Assembly: GCA_946186495.1 (NCBI GenBank)
Contig: CAMHNQ010000006.1
Location: 23,796 to 87,795 of the forward strand
Reading direction: 5' to 3'
Length of the DNA: 64,000 bases
Origin: an uncultured Bacteroidales bacterium
Lineage (GTDB): Bacteria > Bacteroidota > Bacteroidia > Bacteroidales > WCHB1-69
Part shown: in pieces, positions 36,159 to 44,908 of the stretch
How positions within the stretch are numbered: the stretch's first letter is position 1
How the letters are laid out: each line of letters begins with the position of its first letter
The notes under the pieces: model-generated
What the model was told of the DNA's origin: nothing
Database searches by the model: none
The model's input: only the letters and a program-made list of their open reading frames with translations
Made by a program: the position numbers and the translations under genes

Positions 36159-38201
36159 TCAATACTCTTTTACATATTCCAACTTCTCGCCGCTGAGTTT
36201 GACCAGGAAACTGTAAACCTGCTGGATGCTTTTTCCGGCCACATTGGTGAAATGGGCCTTGAAACCTTGGCTGGTCACCTGCTCAATTACCCATTGCGCT
36301 CCGTCAAACATAGGAAAGTAATGACTGCGCGGGAGTTCGTCAAACTGCACATTTTCCATATACTGGAGAAATTGCTCATACTGTGTGGCTGTCATGGATT
36401 GATGGCCCTCTTTTACTGAATAAGAGACCTCTTTCCAGGTTTTCGGATCGTATTCTGTATGAAGAATTTTCCAATACAGCGTCATCTTTCGATTATCCTT
36501 TACGACACGAAACGAAACTGGCGGGTGAAAGGAGGGGAAAAAGGAAAAGCGGAAAATGGCCTCGTCTTCTTGCAAGTTGTTGTTATAGAGGACTGGCTCC
36601 TGCATCTTCGTCAAATCCTTGGAAAAAGCGTCCACCCAAAAGAATGAACTTGAGGTTTCACCCAAGTAGTTTGTGCTGTTGTCAAACGTGCCGCCTTCGG
36701 GTCTGTTCAAGAAGTAGGAATAGGGGAAATGGACCCCGTCAACGGTGTCGTAGGGAAGCTCAGCCAAAGGGTTATGCGTTTTTTTCAGGTTATATTCCAA
36801 TTGCAGGATCGGCAGATATAGGTTAATCAGGGTTTCTGTATCAGGTTTCAATTGCAAAGCTTGGTAGAGATATTTTAAGGCGCTGTCGCCGGGATGGGAG
36901 ACCACTGGCGTCTGGTCATGGAAAGTGGACCAATCGCTTTCGTTAGGCATATCCCCTTGATAGAACATCGAATCCGTCGCATCAAGTTCGGTTACAGGAG
37001 TGTTTTCCAGCAGAAATTCCCTGTAATAAGTACATCCCATACATACCGCCGCCCCTTTGTCGCTCGAATCAAGCAGCAATTTGCGATGGCATTCCTCAAT
37101 TCTCTCCCACACAACTTTGTCGCGCTGCGTTTCCAGAATAGGATTCCCGTATTTGGGGCGTATCTTTTCAGGAAGGGTGAACTTGTGGGTGATATGGGTG
37201 TAACATCTCACCGTATCTCCTTTGCGGATAGCGGGTTCCCATTTCGGCATTGCTTTCACCACGCGAATCAATTCGTCGGAAAAACCGTACGGGGATTTCG
37301 GCCAGGAAACATCCCGCACGTAGCCGACAGAGCCGTCTTTCTCAATAATCACATCAAGATTGGCGGTGAATTCCACCAAATCACGTAAGGCATCATCGGG
37401 GTAACGGACAAAAGTTTCGACAAACTGCTTGCAAGCAACCTCTCCGCCAGGGTATTTGGGCTTGATAATTCCATTTTTCTTATTGACAGAATATACCACC
37501 ATATCCTCGTAATGTGGATCCACGAGCGACACTAACAGTTTCGCCAGATGTTCCTCTTTCGCTTCGTCCGGGCACTCCGTATAGTGTGCAACAGTTTTCT
37601 TCTGATCCGCATACTCCAAAATGAAAGGGGTACGGAAGCCCCAACATCCGTTTACATGTTTGTAATGAACAAAATCAATTTCCGTCAGGATTTGCTGTAT
37701 GTTGTCCCACTCCTCCCAGGTCAGTTCTCTGCCGCCCGAGTCCAAAATCCCTTTCTCCCAAGAATTTCCGTAATATTGCTTCTCCGTCGCATCCACGTAG
37801 CCCGTATCACTCGGTTCCATGTGCATGGAAGATGAGATATGACCCCTGAAAGCGGTTCCCTTTTGCCACTCCATGCGGATTTGGCCATGATGACGACGCA
37901 CTTGGATAAAGAGAGGGTGCGCAAACTCCGGGATATAGTTCAGCCGCAGCAACGTATCCCCCGCTCCCTGCTTTTCTTCAAACAAAGGCGTGATATCGGC
38001 GAGGCGCATATAATAAATGACCTCCCCGACATGAACATGCTGGCGGTAATCAGTAGGGTCTTTCGAGAAATAATCATTCGGGAAGTAGTCATCGTATTTC
38101 CAACGGTCCCTGCTGCTCTGGGCCGTCAGGGAGGTGGCTGCCAAAACCATCATAAGCACACACAAGGACACAAAAAGGAGCTTTTTCATTAGGGTTTTCA
38201 T
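36159..38201 (-). CDS. Large exported protein with a TonB-C-like domain
   Basis: 680 residues. Signal peptide about 1-28 (ends SLTAQ). Residues about 250-345 resemble a TonB C-terminal domain: PKYPGGEVACKQFVETFV, RYPDDALRD, A-N-L-D-V-I-I-E-K-D-G-S-V-G-Y-V-R and the final K-A-M-P-K-W-E-P-A-I-R-K-G. The N- and C-terminal parts have no recognised domain. A CMGC cysteine motif lies near residue 395. Such TonB-C domains without a membrane anchor are common in Bacteroidota and need not energise a transporter. Two starts (ATG codons 1 and 5) are possible. Confidence 0.78.
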   Translation of the reverse strand: MKTLMKKLLFVSLCVLMMVLAATSLTAQSSRDRWKYDDYFPNDYFSKDPTDYRQHVHVGEVIYYMRLADITPLFEEKQGAGDTLLRLNYIPEFAHPLFIQVRRHHGQIRMEWQKGTAFRGHISSSMHMEPSDTGYVDATEKQYYGNSWEKGILDSGGRELTWEEWDNIQQILTEIDFVHYKHVNGCWGFRTPFILEYADQKKTVAHYTECPDEAKEEHLAKLLVSLVDPHYEDMVVYSVNKKNGIIKPKYPGGEVACKQFVETFVRYPDDALRDLVEFTANLDVIIEKDGSVGYVRDVSWPKSPYGFSDELIRVVKAMPKWEPAIRKGDTVRCYTHITHKFTLPEKIRPKYGNPILETQRDKVVWERIEECHRKLLLDSSDKGAAVCMGCTYYREFLLENTPVTELDATDSMFYQGDMPNESDWSTFHDQTPVVSHPGDSALKYLYQALQLKPDTETLINLYLPILQLEYNLKKTHNPLAELPYDTVDGVHFPYSYFLNRPEGGTFDNSTNYLGETSSSFFWVDAFSKDLTKMQEPVLYNNNLQEDEAIFRFSFFPSFHPPVSFRVVKDNRKMTLYWKILHTEYDPKTWKEVSYSVKEGHQSMTATQYEQFLQYMENVQFDELPRSHYFPMFDGAQWVIEQVTSQGFKAHFTNVAGKSIQQVYSFLVKLSGEKLEYVKEY

Positions 38202-38217
38202 CGAACTATTTACCGCG

Positions 38218-38225
38218 CAAAAATA
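38218..38225 (-). promoter_or_regulatory. -7 box for the 36-38 kb envelope operon
   Basis: TATTTTTG on the minus strand, 17 bases before the ATG at 38201. Confidence 0.55.
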
Positions 38226-38502
38226 ACCTTTTTATTTGTATGTAAGACCCAGAAAAGCAAAAAGGTTGCAGGGGCAGCATGTTTTTTTTTCTCTACGGTA
38301 TCAAAAAAATGCACTTTTGCGGACGACAGACGAAAATCCGTGTCAGACATGATTTCGGCTAATCAGGAAGACACCTCCCAAAAAGAGGAAAAGCTGCGAT
38401 AAAGTGCGTGCTGAATCCCTATCCTTACCCATTCGTACTGTTTTCTGTTTTTGAGCGGCGAAAACAATAAATTTCCCGGCGCCGCACAAAACAGAAAAAT
38501 AG
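38226..38502. other. Intergenic region without a recognisable gene
   Basis: About 275 bases with two poly-T stretches (38281-38290 and nearby) and no recognisable product on either strand. The nearby TTTGCGGACGACAG at 38316 lacks a -7 box. Confidence 0.4.
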
Positions 38503-38510
38503 TATCTTTG
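38503..38510 (+). promoter_or_regulatory. -7 box for the MNT/HEPN pair
   Basis: TATCTTTG, only 12 bases before ATG 38522, so the mRNA leader would be very short. Its own promoter makes the pair independent of the upstream operon. Confidence 0.6.
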
Positions 38511-38521
38511 CCGCAAATCAA

Positions 38522-38851
38522 ATGCAAATGACAAAGAAAGACATCATAGACAGCATTCGGGAAGTGGCACGAAAGGTTTTGCCACGAGGTAGTTCACTTT
38601 ACCTGTATGGATCTCGTGCCCGTGGCGACAATCATGATGATAGTGATTGGGACTTGCTGTTGTTACTTGACAAGCAGAAAAAAGAGGCAACGGATTTTGA
38701 CAGATATGCATACCCCATTATGGAATGTGGTTTTGACTTTTGGCAATATTTTAGCGTGCATACATATACAAAAGACGAATGGTATGGTGGACCACATGCT
38801 ATGTTTTTCTATAATGTAGAACAAGACAAAAAACTCATATATGAATCTTAA
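38522..38851 (+). CDS. MNT-type nucleotidyltransferase (antitoxin-like)
   Basis: 109 residues; a second ATG two codons on is also possible. YGSRARG-x5-SDWD is the pol-beta-fold motif, with Gly30-Ser31 and metal ligands Asp42 and Asp44. A third acidic residue at the usual place is not clear (FWQYFSVHTYTKDEW). In MntA/HepT systems the MNT protein adds AMP units to the HEPN toxin and silences it. The gene overlaps its HEPN partner by 11 bases. Base composition is lower in G+C than the transporter gene downstream (sample 60-base lines hold 20-31 G+C versus 40). Confidence 0.88.
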   Translation: MQMTKKDIIDSIREVARKVLPRGSSLYLYGSRARGDNHDDSDWDLLLLLDKQKKEATDFDRYAYPIMECGFDFWQYFSVHTYTKDEWYGGPHAMFFYNVEQDKKLIYES

Positions 38852-39242
38852 TCAGGAAGACAGACGAATTATCGTTGAATTAGAACTGGAAAAAGCCGAA
38901 AACATTTTTGCCGAACATGAAGTGTTATTGAAAGCCGGATTTTGGAGTACGTTGGCCAACAGGCTGTATTACTCACTTTTTCACGCCGTGACAGCATTGC
39001 TCATCAACGACGGGCATGAGGTTGGAACCCATAAAGGAGCAGCTATTCGTTTCCAGCAGTATTACGTTAAAACACATATTTTCTCCGTTGAAGAGGGACG
39101 TTTTTATTCCCAATTACAATCAATGCGTGAAAGTGCAGATTACAATTGTTCTTTTGAAGTATCTGAAAACGATGTGTTGCCGAAAATCGAACCCGCACGT
39201 CAACTGATTGAAAAAATCAAACAGTATATCTACCATTCATGA
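38841..39242 (+). CDS. HEPN-domain protein (UPF0332/HepT-like)
   Basis: 133 residues, almost all helical. FWSTLANRLYYSLFHAVTALL is the signature of the HEPN branch that pairs with MNT proteins. At the place of the HEPN RNase motif R-x4-6-H the protein has R-E-S-A-D-Y (Arg96 to Tyr101), so the catalytic His is replaced by Tyr, as I recall is common in this branch. It may therefore be a weak or inactive RNase. The 3' end overlaps the ABC transporter start by 4 bases (ATGA). Confidence 0.85.
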   Translation: MNLNQEDRRIIVELELEKAENIFAEHEVLLKAGFWSTLANRLYYSLFHAVTALLINDGHEVGTHKGAAIRFQQYYVKTHIFSVEEGRFYSQLQSMRESADYNCSFEVSENDVLPKIEPARQLIEKIKQYIYHS

Positions 39243-41047
39243 ACCTTCTCCAACTTTTCAAAAACATCCGGCCTTTCGTTAAGCCATACAAGTGGCTGGT
39301 TTTCATCACATTAGTTCTCACATTAGTAGGCTCCCTGATGGCGCAGGTCAACGCCATCGTGCTCGACCGGACGGTGGATGCGATCAACGCGCTCATCGGC
39401 ACGGACTTCAGCTGGGGCCAGGCGGCACGCATCATGACCATCATCAGCGTTGTGCTGTTGGGCAAGGAGGTGCTCTCCGCCGTCATCACCTTCGCACAAA
39501 ACTATTTCGGCGAGCGGATGCGCATCTACGTCAGCCGCGACTTGGCGCAGAGCGTCATCGAGAAGGTGCTCACTTTCCGCATCGCCTTCTTCAACTCCGG
39601 CGACAACGCCACCGGCAAGCTGCAGGCCCGTATCGACCAGGGTGTCAGCTCGTTGTCGCGCACAGTGCAGAACTTCTTCATCGACCTGCTGCCGCTGTTC
39701 ACCAGCGCCCTGCTCGCCCTCATCCTGATGTTCGCGGCCAACGTCTATGTCGGCTTAGTCGCCCTCGCCATCGTGCCCGTCTATTTCTGGATCACCTACC
39801 GGCAGGCACAGCGGCTCAAAGGCTGGCGGCGCGAGATGCGCACCCACTTGGAAACCAAAAGCCAGGGCATCAAGAACATCATCGACTCCATCAATGTCAT
39901 CAAAAGTTTCAACCGCGAGAAAATCGAGGCGCAAAAGCAGTTGGACATCCAGAACCAGGTGACCGAGAACCAGATGAAGACCCGACAGGTGGCCTTCTAC
40001 TACAACGGACTCAAGAGCTTCGTGCGGCAGGTAGGCACCGTGCTGGTCATCATTCTGACGGCTTTCTTAGTGCTGAAGGAGTATCCGGGCATGACCATCG
40101 GTAAGATCATGTACCATGTGATGCTGTTCAGCAATGTCATCGCGCCCATCACGCAGCTGCAGCGCATCTTCGACGACGTGAACGACGCGCTGATTTACGC
40201 AGAGGGATTCTTCGGCATCCTCAATTCCGAGAAGGAGATCGAGCCGTCGGGCGACCACCGTCCCGAAAAAATCCGGGGCGAGTTCGAGCTGCGGGGCGTC
40301 GATTTCACCTACCCGAGCGGCACGCAGGCGCTGTTCGGCGTGAACATGAAGATCGAGCCGGGCAAGATCACGGCGTTGGTGGGCCTCTCCGGCGCAGGCA
40401 AGAGCACCATCGTGAACCTGTTGGACAAATTCTACGAGCCGCAAGTGGGTACCATCACGTTGGACGGAATCGATTTGCGCGACTATGACACGCAATACCT
40501 GCGCGAGAACATCGGCTTAGTGTTGCAGAAAAACCACATCTTCGACGGCACCATCGAGGAGAACATCCTCTACGGCAACCCGTGCGCCACGCACGAGGAG
40601 GTGGTGGAGGCGGCCAAGAAGGCGCACCTCTACGACCAGGTGATGGAGCTGCCCAAACAGTTCGCAAACAACGCCGCCGACCTCTCGGGCGGGCAGCAGC
40701 AGCGCGTGGCCATCGCCCGCATGTTCCTCAAGAACCCGCCCATCATCTTCTTGGACGAGCCCACCGCCAGCTTGGACGCCATCGCCACCGAACAAATCAA
40801 GAACAGCATCGACGCCATCAAGAAAGACCGCACCGTCATCATCATCTCCCACAGCATCTCCCAAATCATCGACGCCGACTACATCTACGCGCTCAAGGAC
40901 GGCCGTGTGGAGGAAGACGGCGACCCCGACGAAATCTACAAGAAAGGCGGCATCTACAAGGATATTATAGACGCCTCGGCGCGAAGCCTGAACATCGAGA
41001 AGATTGCGAGGACGATAGGAGAAGGCGATGATAGTCAAGAGGCTTAA
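39239..41047 (+). CDS. ABC transporter, fused permease and ATPase (exporter half)
   Basis: 602 residues. Six membrane helices in about residues 15-310, then the ATPase: GLSGAGKST (382-390) is Walker A, LSGGQQQR the signature, [12 protein letters not shown]alker B, and ISHSIS the switch His. This is an exporter-type half-transporter that would dimerise; substrate unknown (lipid, peptide or drug). It is translationally coupled to the HEPN gene, but codon and base composition differ sharply, so the coupling may come from insertion of the MNT/HEPN cassette next to an older gene. Confidence 0.93.
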   Translation: MNLLQLFKNIRPFVKPYKWLVFITLVLTLVGSLMAQVNAIVLDRTVDAINALIGTDFSWGQAARIMTIISVVLLGKEVLSAVITFAQNYFGERMRIYVSRDLAQSVIEKVLTFRIAFFNSGDNATGKLQARIDQGVSSLSRTVQNFFIDLLPLFTSALLALILMFAANVYVGLVALAIVPVYFWITYRQAQRLKGWRREMRTHLETKSQGIKNIIDSINVIKSFNREKIEAQKQLDIQNQVTENQMKTRQVAFYYNGLKSFVRQVGTVLVIILTAFLVLKEYPGMTIGKIMYHVMLFSNVIAPITQLQRIFDDVNDALIYAEGFFGILNSEKEIEPSGDHRPEKIRGEFELRGVDFTYPSGTQALFGVNMKIEPGKITALVGLSGAGKSTIVNLLDKFYEPQVGTITLDGIDLRDYDTQYLRENIGLVLQKNHIFDGTIEENILYGNPCATHEEVVEAAKKAHLYDQVMELPKQFANNAADLSGGQQQRVAIARMFLKNPPIIFLDEPTASLDAIATEQIKNSIDAIKKDRTVIIISHSISQIIDADYIYALKDGRVEEDGDPDEIYKKGGIYKDIIDASARSLNIEKIARTIGEGDDSQEA

Positions 41048-41095
41048 TTTGTTTTTTCACATTCTTGTTTTTATCCTTTTTTAGCATAAAACATT

Positions 41096-42274
41096 ATGAT
41101 TCACGACTTTATTTACGACATACCTGTCAGAATCTATTTTGGTCGCGACCAACTGAAGAATCTGGGCGCGGAATTGAAGCGGTATGGCACCCGCGTGCTG
41201 ATGACCTACGGCGGCGGCTCCATCAAGAAAATCGGGCTTTACGACCGTGTGGTGAAAGAGATTCGGGATGCCGGGCTGGAGCTGTTCGAACTTTCCGGCA
41301 TCGAACCCAATCCGCGCATCGACTCCGTGCGTAAAGGTGCGCAGCTATGCAAGGAAAACCATATCGACGTGCTGCTCGCCGTGGGTGGAGGCTCCACCAT
41401 CGATGCCACCAAGATCATGGCGGCCGGTGCCTGCGTGGACCACGATCCCTGGGATTTCCTTGACATCCAGAAGTACGCTCCCATCGAAAAGGCATTGCCC
41501 ATCATCAGCATCCTGACCCTCTCGGCCACGGGTTCCGAGATGGACACGGCAGCGGTCATCAGCAATCCGGAGACCAAGGACAAGCTCGGTCGCCTCGACC
41601 CCGCCATCCGCCCCAAAGTCTCCTTCCTCGACCCCACCAACACGTTCACAGTAAGCGCCTACCAGACCGCCTGCGGCGCGGCCGACATAATGTCGCACAT
41701 TATCGAGGTTTACTTCAATTTCGACGAGGAATTCTACATGCTCGACTGCGTCATGGAAGGGCTAATGAAGACCATCATCCGCTACGCTCCCATCGCCATG
41801 CGCGAGCCCGACAACTACGAGGCGCGAGCCAACCTGATGTGGGCATCCTCGTGGGCAATCAACGGGTTCATCCTCGGCGGCAAGCGCAAGGCTTGGAGCT
41901 GCCACCCGATGGAACACGAGCTGTCGGCCATCTACGACATCACCCATGGCCTTGGTCTTGCCATCCTCACTCCGCGCTGGATGGAGTACTGTCTTGACGA
42001 GACTCGCATGTCGAAATATGTGCAGTTCGGCACGAATGTCTTCGGCATCGATCCGACTCTTGCACCCATGGAAATCGCCCGCAAGTCCATCGAGAAACTC
42101 AGCGACTTCCTCTTCAACACGCTGCAGCTGAAGCGCACCTTCCCGGAGGTGGGCATCGACCGCACCCATTTCGCCGTGATGGCCCGCAAGGCGGTGAACG
42201 GCGGCACCCTGCCGGGATTCAAGCCCCTGCAACAAGCCGACGTGGAGAATATCTTTGAAATGTGCATGAAATAG
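41096..42274 (+). CDS. Iron-containing alcohol dehydrogenase (YqhD/BdhA-like)
   Basis: 392 residues. The NAD(P)-binding VGGGSTIDATK loop and the metal-binding ADIMSHIIEVYF (Asp, His) and HPMEHELSAIYDITHGLGLAI (two His) place it in the butanol-dehydrogenase/YqhD branch of group III alcohol dehydrogenases. It likely reduces aldehydes to alcohols with NAD(P)H, either in fermentation or in aldehyde detoxification. It stands 48 bases after the ABC transporter gene. Confidence 0.93.
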   Translation: MIHDFIYDIPVRIYFGRDQLKNLGAELKRYGTRVLMTYGGGSIKKIGLYDRVVKEIRDAGLELFELSGIEPNPRIDSVRKGAQLCKENHIDVLLAVGGGSTIDATKIMAAGACVDHDPWDFLDIQKYAPIEKALPIISILTLSATGSEMDTAAVISNPETKDKLGRLDPAIRPKVSFLDPTNTFTVSAYQTACGAADIMSHIIEVYFNFDEEFYMLDCVMEGLMKTIIRYAPIAMREPDNYEARANLMWASSWAINGFILGGKRKAWSCHPMEHELSAIYDITHGLGLAILTPRWMEYCLDETRMSKYVQFGTNVFGIDPTLAPMEIARKSIEKLSDFLFNTLQLKRTFPEVGIDRTHFAVMARKAVNGGTLPGFKPLQQADVENIFEMCMK

Positions 42275-42289
42275 GCATTGTTTCCCGCG

Positions 42290-42670
42290 ATGAAACGCTA
42301 TCTTTACATCATTTTTGGTCTAATAGCCGTGGGGTTGGGGGCGCTGGGCGTTGTGGTGCCCGGGCTGCCCACCACCCCGTTCCTGTTGCTGGCCTCCTGG
42401 CTCTTTTACCGAAGCTCGCCGCGACTGCAGCAATGGCTACTGCAGTCCTGGTTGGGCAAATACATCCGTAACTACCACCGGTTGGGTGGCATGACTTTTG
42501 CGCAGAAAGCGGGGGCTATCGGAATCATGGTCTTCATGGTGCTACTTTCCACTTTCGCTTTCATCCCAGCCGGATCCGTGGCGCGTATCATCGTGCCGGC
42601 CGTGGGCGCTGTCGGCGTGATTGTGGTGGCTTTTGCGGTGCCGAATGCCAAGGAGGAAGACGGGAATTGA
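42290..42670 (+). CDS. DUF454 (YbaN-like) inner-membrane protein
   Basis: 126 residues from ATG 42290; an upstream TTG is less likely. IIFGLIAVGLGALGVVVPGLPTTPFLLLASWLFYRSSPR is the diagnostic DUF454 N-terminus (given here as a description: Gly-rich helix, P-G-L-P-T-T-P-F loop, then a basic turn), and two further helices lie at about 75-92 and 97-116. Function unknown. It starts 15 bases after the alcohol dehydrogenase gene. Confidence 0.88.
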   Translation: MKRYLYIIFGLIAVGLGALGVVVPGLPTTPFLLLASWLFYRSSPRLQQWLLQSWLGKYIRNYHRLGGMTFAQKAGAIGIMVFMVLLSTFAFIPAGSVARIIVPAVGAVGVIVVAFAVPNAKEEDGN

Positions 42671-42993
42671 GCGTATATGACTTCTTTTGCCGCCATGGAA
42701 GGAGGCAACGACAAGCCGTACGTCTGGATTTTTGGACAATACGGACGCAATTCATCCTTCGCGACCGCGCGACGGCCCCGTTCGCCACACTGTAGCGTAC
42801 GTCGCGATGGAACGGTTCGTGGAGCGGGCCAAGCCACTCCGGGCAACTGCCTTCTGGCTGGCATCAACGGCACAGGACGTCAGATTTCCCTCAAAAGCTA
42901 CTGTTGAATCTGAGACCAGCATTTAGGCTGATTTCAGTCTATAGCGAGACATAACACATTTTCTCCCGAAAGATCGCTCGGTGCAAGCATACG
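42671..42993. other. Intergenic region without a recognisable gene
   Basis: About 320 bases between convergent genes. Short open frames exist on both strands, but none has a familiar product, a promoter box or a start signal. No repeat or hairpin stands out. Confidence 0.4.
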
Positions 42994-43563
42994 CTAAAGG
43001 GAAGTTTTCCGCAGCGCACGCCCTTCCGCATAGGTTTCCCCAGTGCATACCACCAAATCCGCACGGGCGCATTTCTCCTCCTGTGGCATCTGGCGGGACA
43101 TACGCTGGCGTATGTCGTCTTCCGAGAGATTCGGGTTGCGGGCCTGGATGCGCTTGATACGCAAAGCATCTGGAGCATCGGCCACAATAATTTTGTCGAA
43201 GCAAGCATCCAGACCGTACTCGAACAGAATAGCCGATTCCATAATGACTGCATTCGCCTCTTGGCAGGCGGCCCACTGTTCAAAATCACGCATCACATAC
43301 GGATGCACGAAATTACTCAGCCGCTGTAAAAAGCACTCATCGCCGAAAGACTTGGACAACTGCGCCATGTCAAGAGTCCCGTCCTCGAGCCACAATGCGT
43401 CATCAGAAAACGCCTTGCGCATATCCGACAAAAACGAAGGCTGACGATAAAGCTTCTTTGCCTCATCGTCAGCATAATAGACAGGAATACCCATATCCCG
43501 AAAGTGAGTGGACAAGTAGGTTTTACCCGTTCCAATCCCTCCTGTAAGACCAATCTTGACCAT
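42994..43563 (-). CDS. coaE: Dephospho-CoA kinase
   Basis: 189 residues from ATG 43563, which opens MVKIGLTGGIGTGKTYLS, the P-loop. YYADDEAKKLY and the ESAILFEYGLDACFDKIIVADAP core are the family segments, and RMSRQMPQEEK is the lid. It phosphorylates the 3' hydroxyl of dephospho-CoA, the last step of CoA synthesis. It starts 1 base after the YbbR-like gene and ends the nusB operon. Confidence 0.95.
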   Translation of the reverse strand: MVKIGLTGGIGTGKTYLSTHFRDMGIPVYYADDEAKKLYRQPSFLSDMRKAFSDDALWLEDGTLDMAQLSKSFGDECFLQRLSNFVHPYVMRDFEQWAACQEANAVIMESAILFEYGLDACFDKIIVADAPDALRIKRIQARNPNLSEDDIRQRMSRQMPQEEKCARADLVVCTGETYAEGRALRKTSL

Positions 43564-43564
43564 A

Positions 43565-43981
43565 TCACCGAAGGTAGAACGTGATGACTTCGGGGGAAGA
43601 GACTGCAACAAGCTCCGAACCGAAGTTGTGCGTGGACAAAAAATCGCACATCTCCTTATTGGTAAAAGTGTACACACTCACCTTGTTTTTCGGCTTAATG
43701 AGGTCATTGACTGACACTGTAACCACCTTGTCTTTCTCGGTGAAGGGTTTTGTCAAGTACCGAATACCCTTTTGGTTAAAAGTTAATATAATCACTGTGT
43801 CCGAAACGGTTACGGAATGACGTCCTTCAGGCAAATGATCACAGACAAGTTTGTATTCGTATGACATCTTGTAGTCTTTGGCCATCGTGATTACCGTCCA
43901 CATCGCGAACGAAATCATGAGGCACATAATGAAAGCCAGTGAAGGCAGCTTCACCGGTATATGTTTCCTGCTCTCTGCCAT
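43565..43981 (-). CDS. YbbR-like membrane-anchored protein
   Basis: 138 residues. One membrane helix (about 13-33) follows a short basic N-terminus; the rest is beta-rich with EYKLVCDHLPEGRH and VITFYLR at the end. The position between yajC and coaE is where Bacteroidota carry a YbbR-like/CdaR-type gene, and the size and layout agree, but the sequence alone is only weakly diagnostic. No c-di-AMP cyclase gene is nearby. Confidence 0.7.
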   Translation of the reverse strand: MAESRKHIPVKLPSLAFIMCLMISFAMWTVITMAKDYKMSYEYKLVCDHLPEGRHSVTVSDTVIILTFNQKGIRYLTKPFTEKDKVVTVSVNDLIKPKNKVSVYTFTNKEMCDFLSTHNFGSELVAVSSPEVITFYLR

Positions 43982-43983
43982 TT

Positions 43984-44358
43984 CTATTCGTTGTCTTTCT
44001 TTTCGGGCGTCTCTTCCTTCTTGGCGGGTTTTTGGTTCAGCGCAGCTTCATTGAACGAGATAGCGGCCTTGTCAACATCGATACGGACATCGTGAGCGAT
44101 TTCTATCGTGAACGTGTTCTCTTTGACATCCGTTATTTTACCATGGATGCCCCCGATAGTGACCACTTTGTCGCCTCTTTGCAAGTTATTCCTCGCCTCT
44201 TCGATTTTCTTTTGCTTTTTTTGTTGCGGACGGATCATGAAGAAATAGAAAATGAGAATCATCAGCAACAAGAAGATGAGCATGGAGGAACCGCCCCCCA
44301 TTCCGGATGGAGCAGCCGCAGGGGTCGCATCCAACATAGGTAATAACATATTCATCAT
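43984..44358 (-). CDS. yajC: Preprotein translocase subunit YajC
   Basis: 124 residues. A single membrane helix (about 25-45) is followed by the YajC signature IRPQQKKQKKIEEARNNLQ and GDKVVTIGGIHGKI. YajC joins SecDF at the Sec translocon. The C-terminus is Lys/Glu-rich. It follows the DUF1573 gene by 27 bases in the nusB operon. Confidence 0.94.
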   Translation of the reverse strand: MMNMLLPMLDATPAAAPSGMGGGSSMLIFLLLMILIFYFFMIRPQQKKQKKIEEARNNLQRGDKVVTIGGIHGKITDVKENTFTIEIAHDVRIDVDKAAISFNEAALNQKPAKKEETPEKKDNE

Positions 44359-44385
44359 AGTCTTAAAAATTTGGTTATAAATTAC

Positions 44386-44865
44386 TTATTTATTCGATGT
44401 AACGTTTGCTGTAATGGTCAGTATGGTCTCTGCAGGATAGGTGTTGGCACCTACAAGGATGCGTTTCTGGATTTTGCCTTTCTGTCCCTTAGAGTCAAAG
44501 GTCACCGTGATTTCACCGCTTTCGCCAGGACGGACAGGCGCTTTGGGAGGTTTTGAGGTGGTACAACCGCATGTGGCTTCTGAAGAATAGATAATCAAGT
44601 TCGACTTGCCTGTGTTTTTAAACTTGAAAGCATAGGTAAGCCTCTCACCCTCAACCACTTCACCAAAATCATAGGTCTTGGTCTCGAAAGTGATGACCGG
44701 CATCTTCTCCGCTTCCTTTTGCGACAATCCGGACGCCGTTTGGGGAATATGCACATCTTTCACGGTGAAATCTCCCTCCTTGGCCGTCTTTTGATGGCAG
44801 GACGACAACGGAAGCACCAACGACAATCCAATCGTCGCCATAATTAACAATCGTCTAATATTCAT
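44386..44865 (-). CDS. DUF1573 lipoprotein
   Basis: 159 residues from ATG 44865, the start that opens a lipoprotein signal (ATIGLSLVLPLSSC). The mature part carries TYDFGEVVEGERLTYAFKFKN and SSEATCGCTTSKPP, the DUF1573 immunoglobulin-like signature with the paired cysteines. Function unknown; such domains are abundant in Bacteroidota and Planctomycetes. It sits between nusB and yajC. Confidence 0.9.
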   Translation of the reverse strand: MNIRRLLIMATIGLSLVLPLSSCHQKTAKEGDFTVKDVHIPQTASGLSQKEAEKMPVITFETKTYDFGEVVEGERLTYAFKFKNTGKSNLIIYSSEATCGCTTSKPPKAPVRPGESGEITVTFDSKGQKGKIQKRILVGANTYPAETILTITANVTSNK

Positions 44866-44908
44866 AACTTTAATTCTAATCACTCGACACACTTCATTAA
44901 TCCAATCC

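Noticed and set aside
39239..41047. ABC transporter as part of a toxin-export system with the MNT/HEPN pair
   Set aside because: Base composition differs sharply and the transporter is a generic exporter half; overlap alone does not show a joint function.
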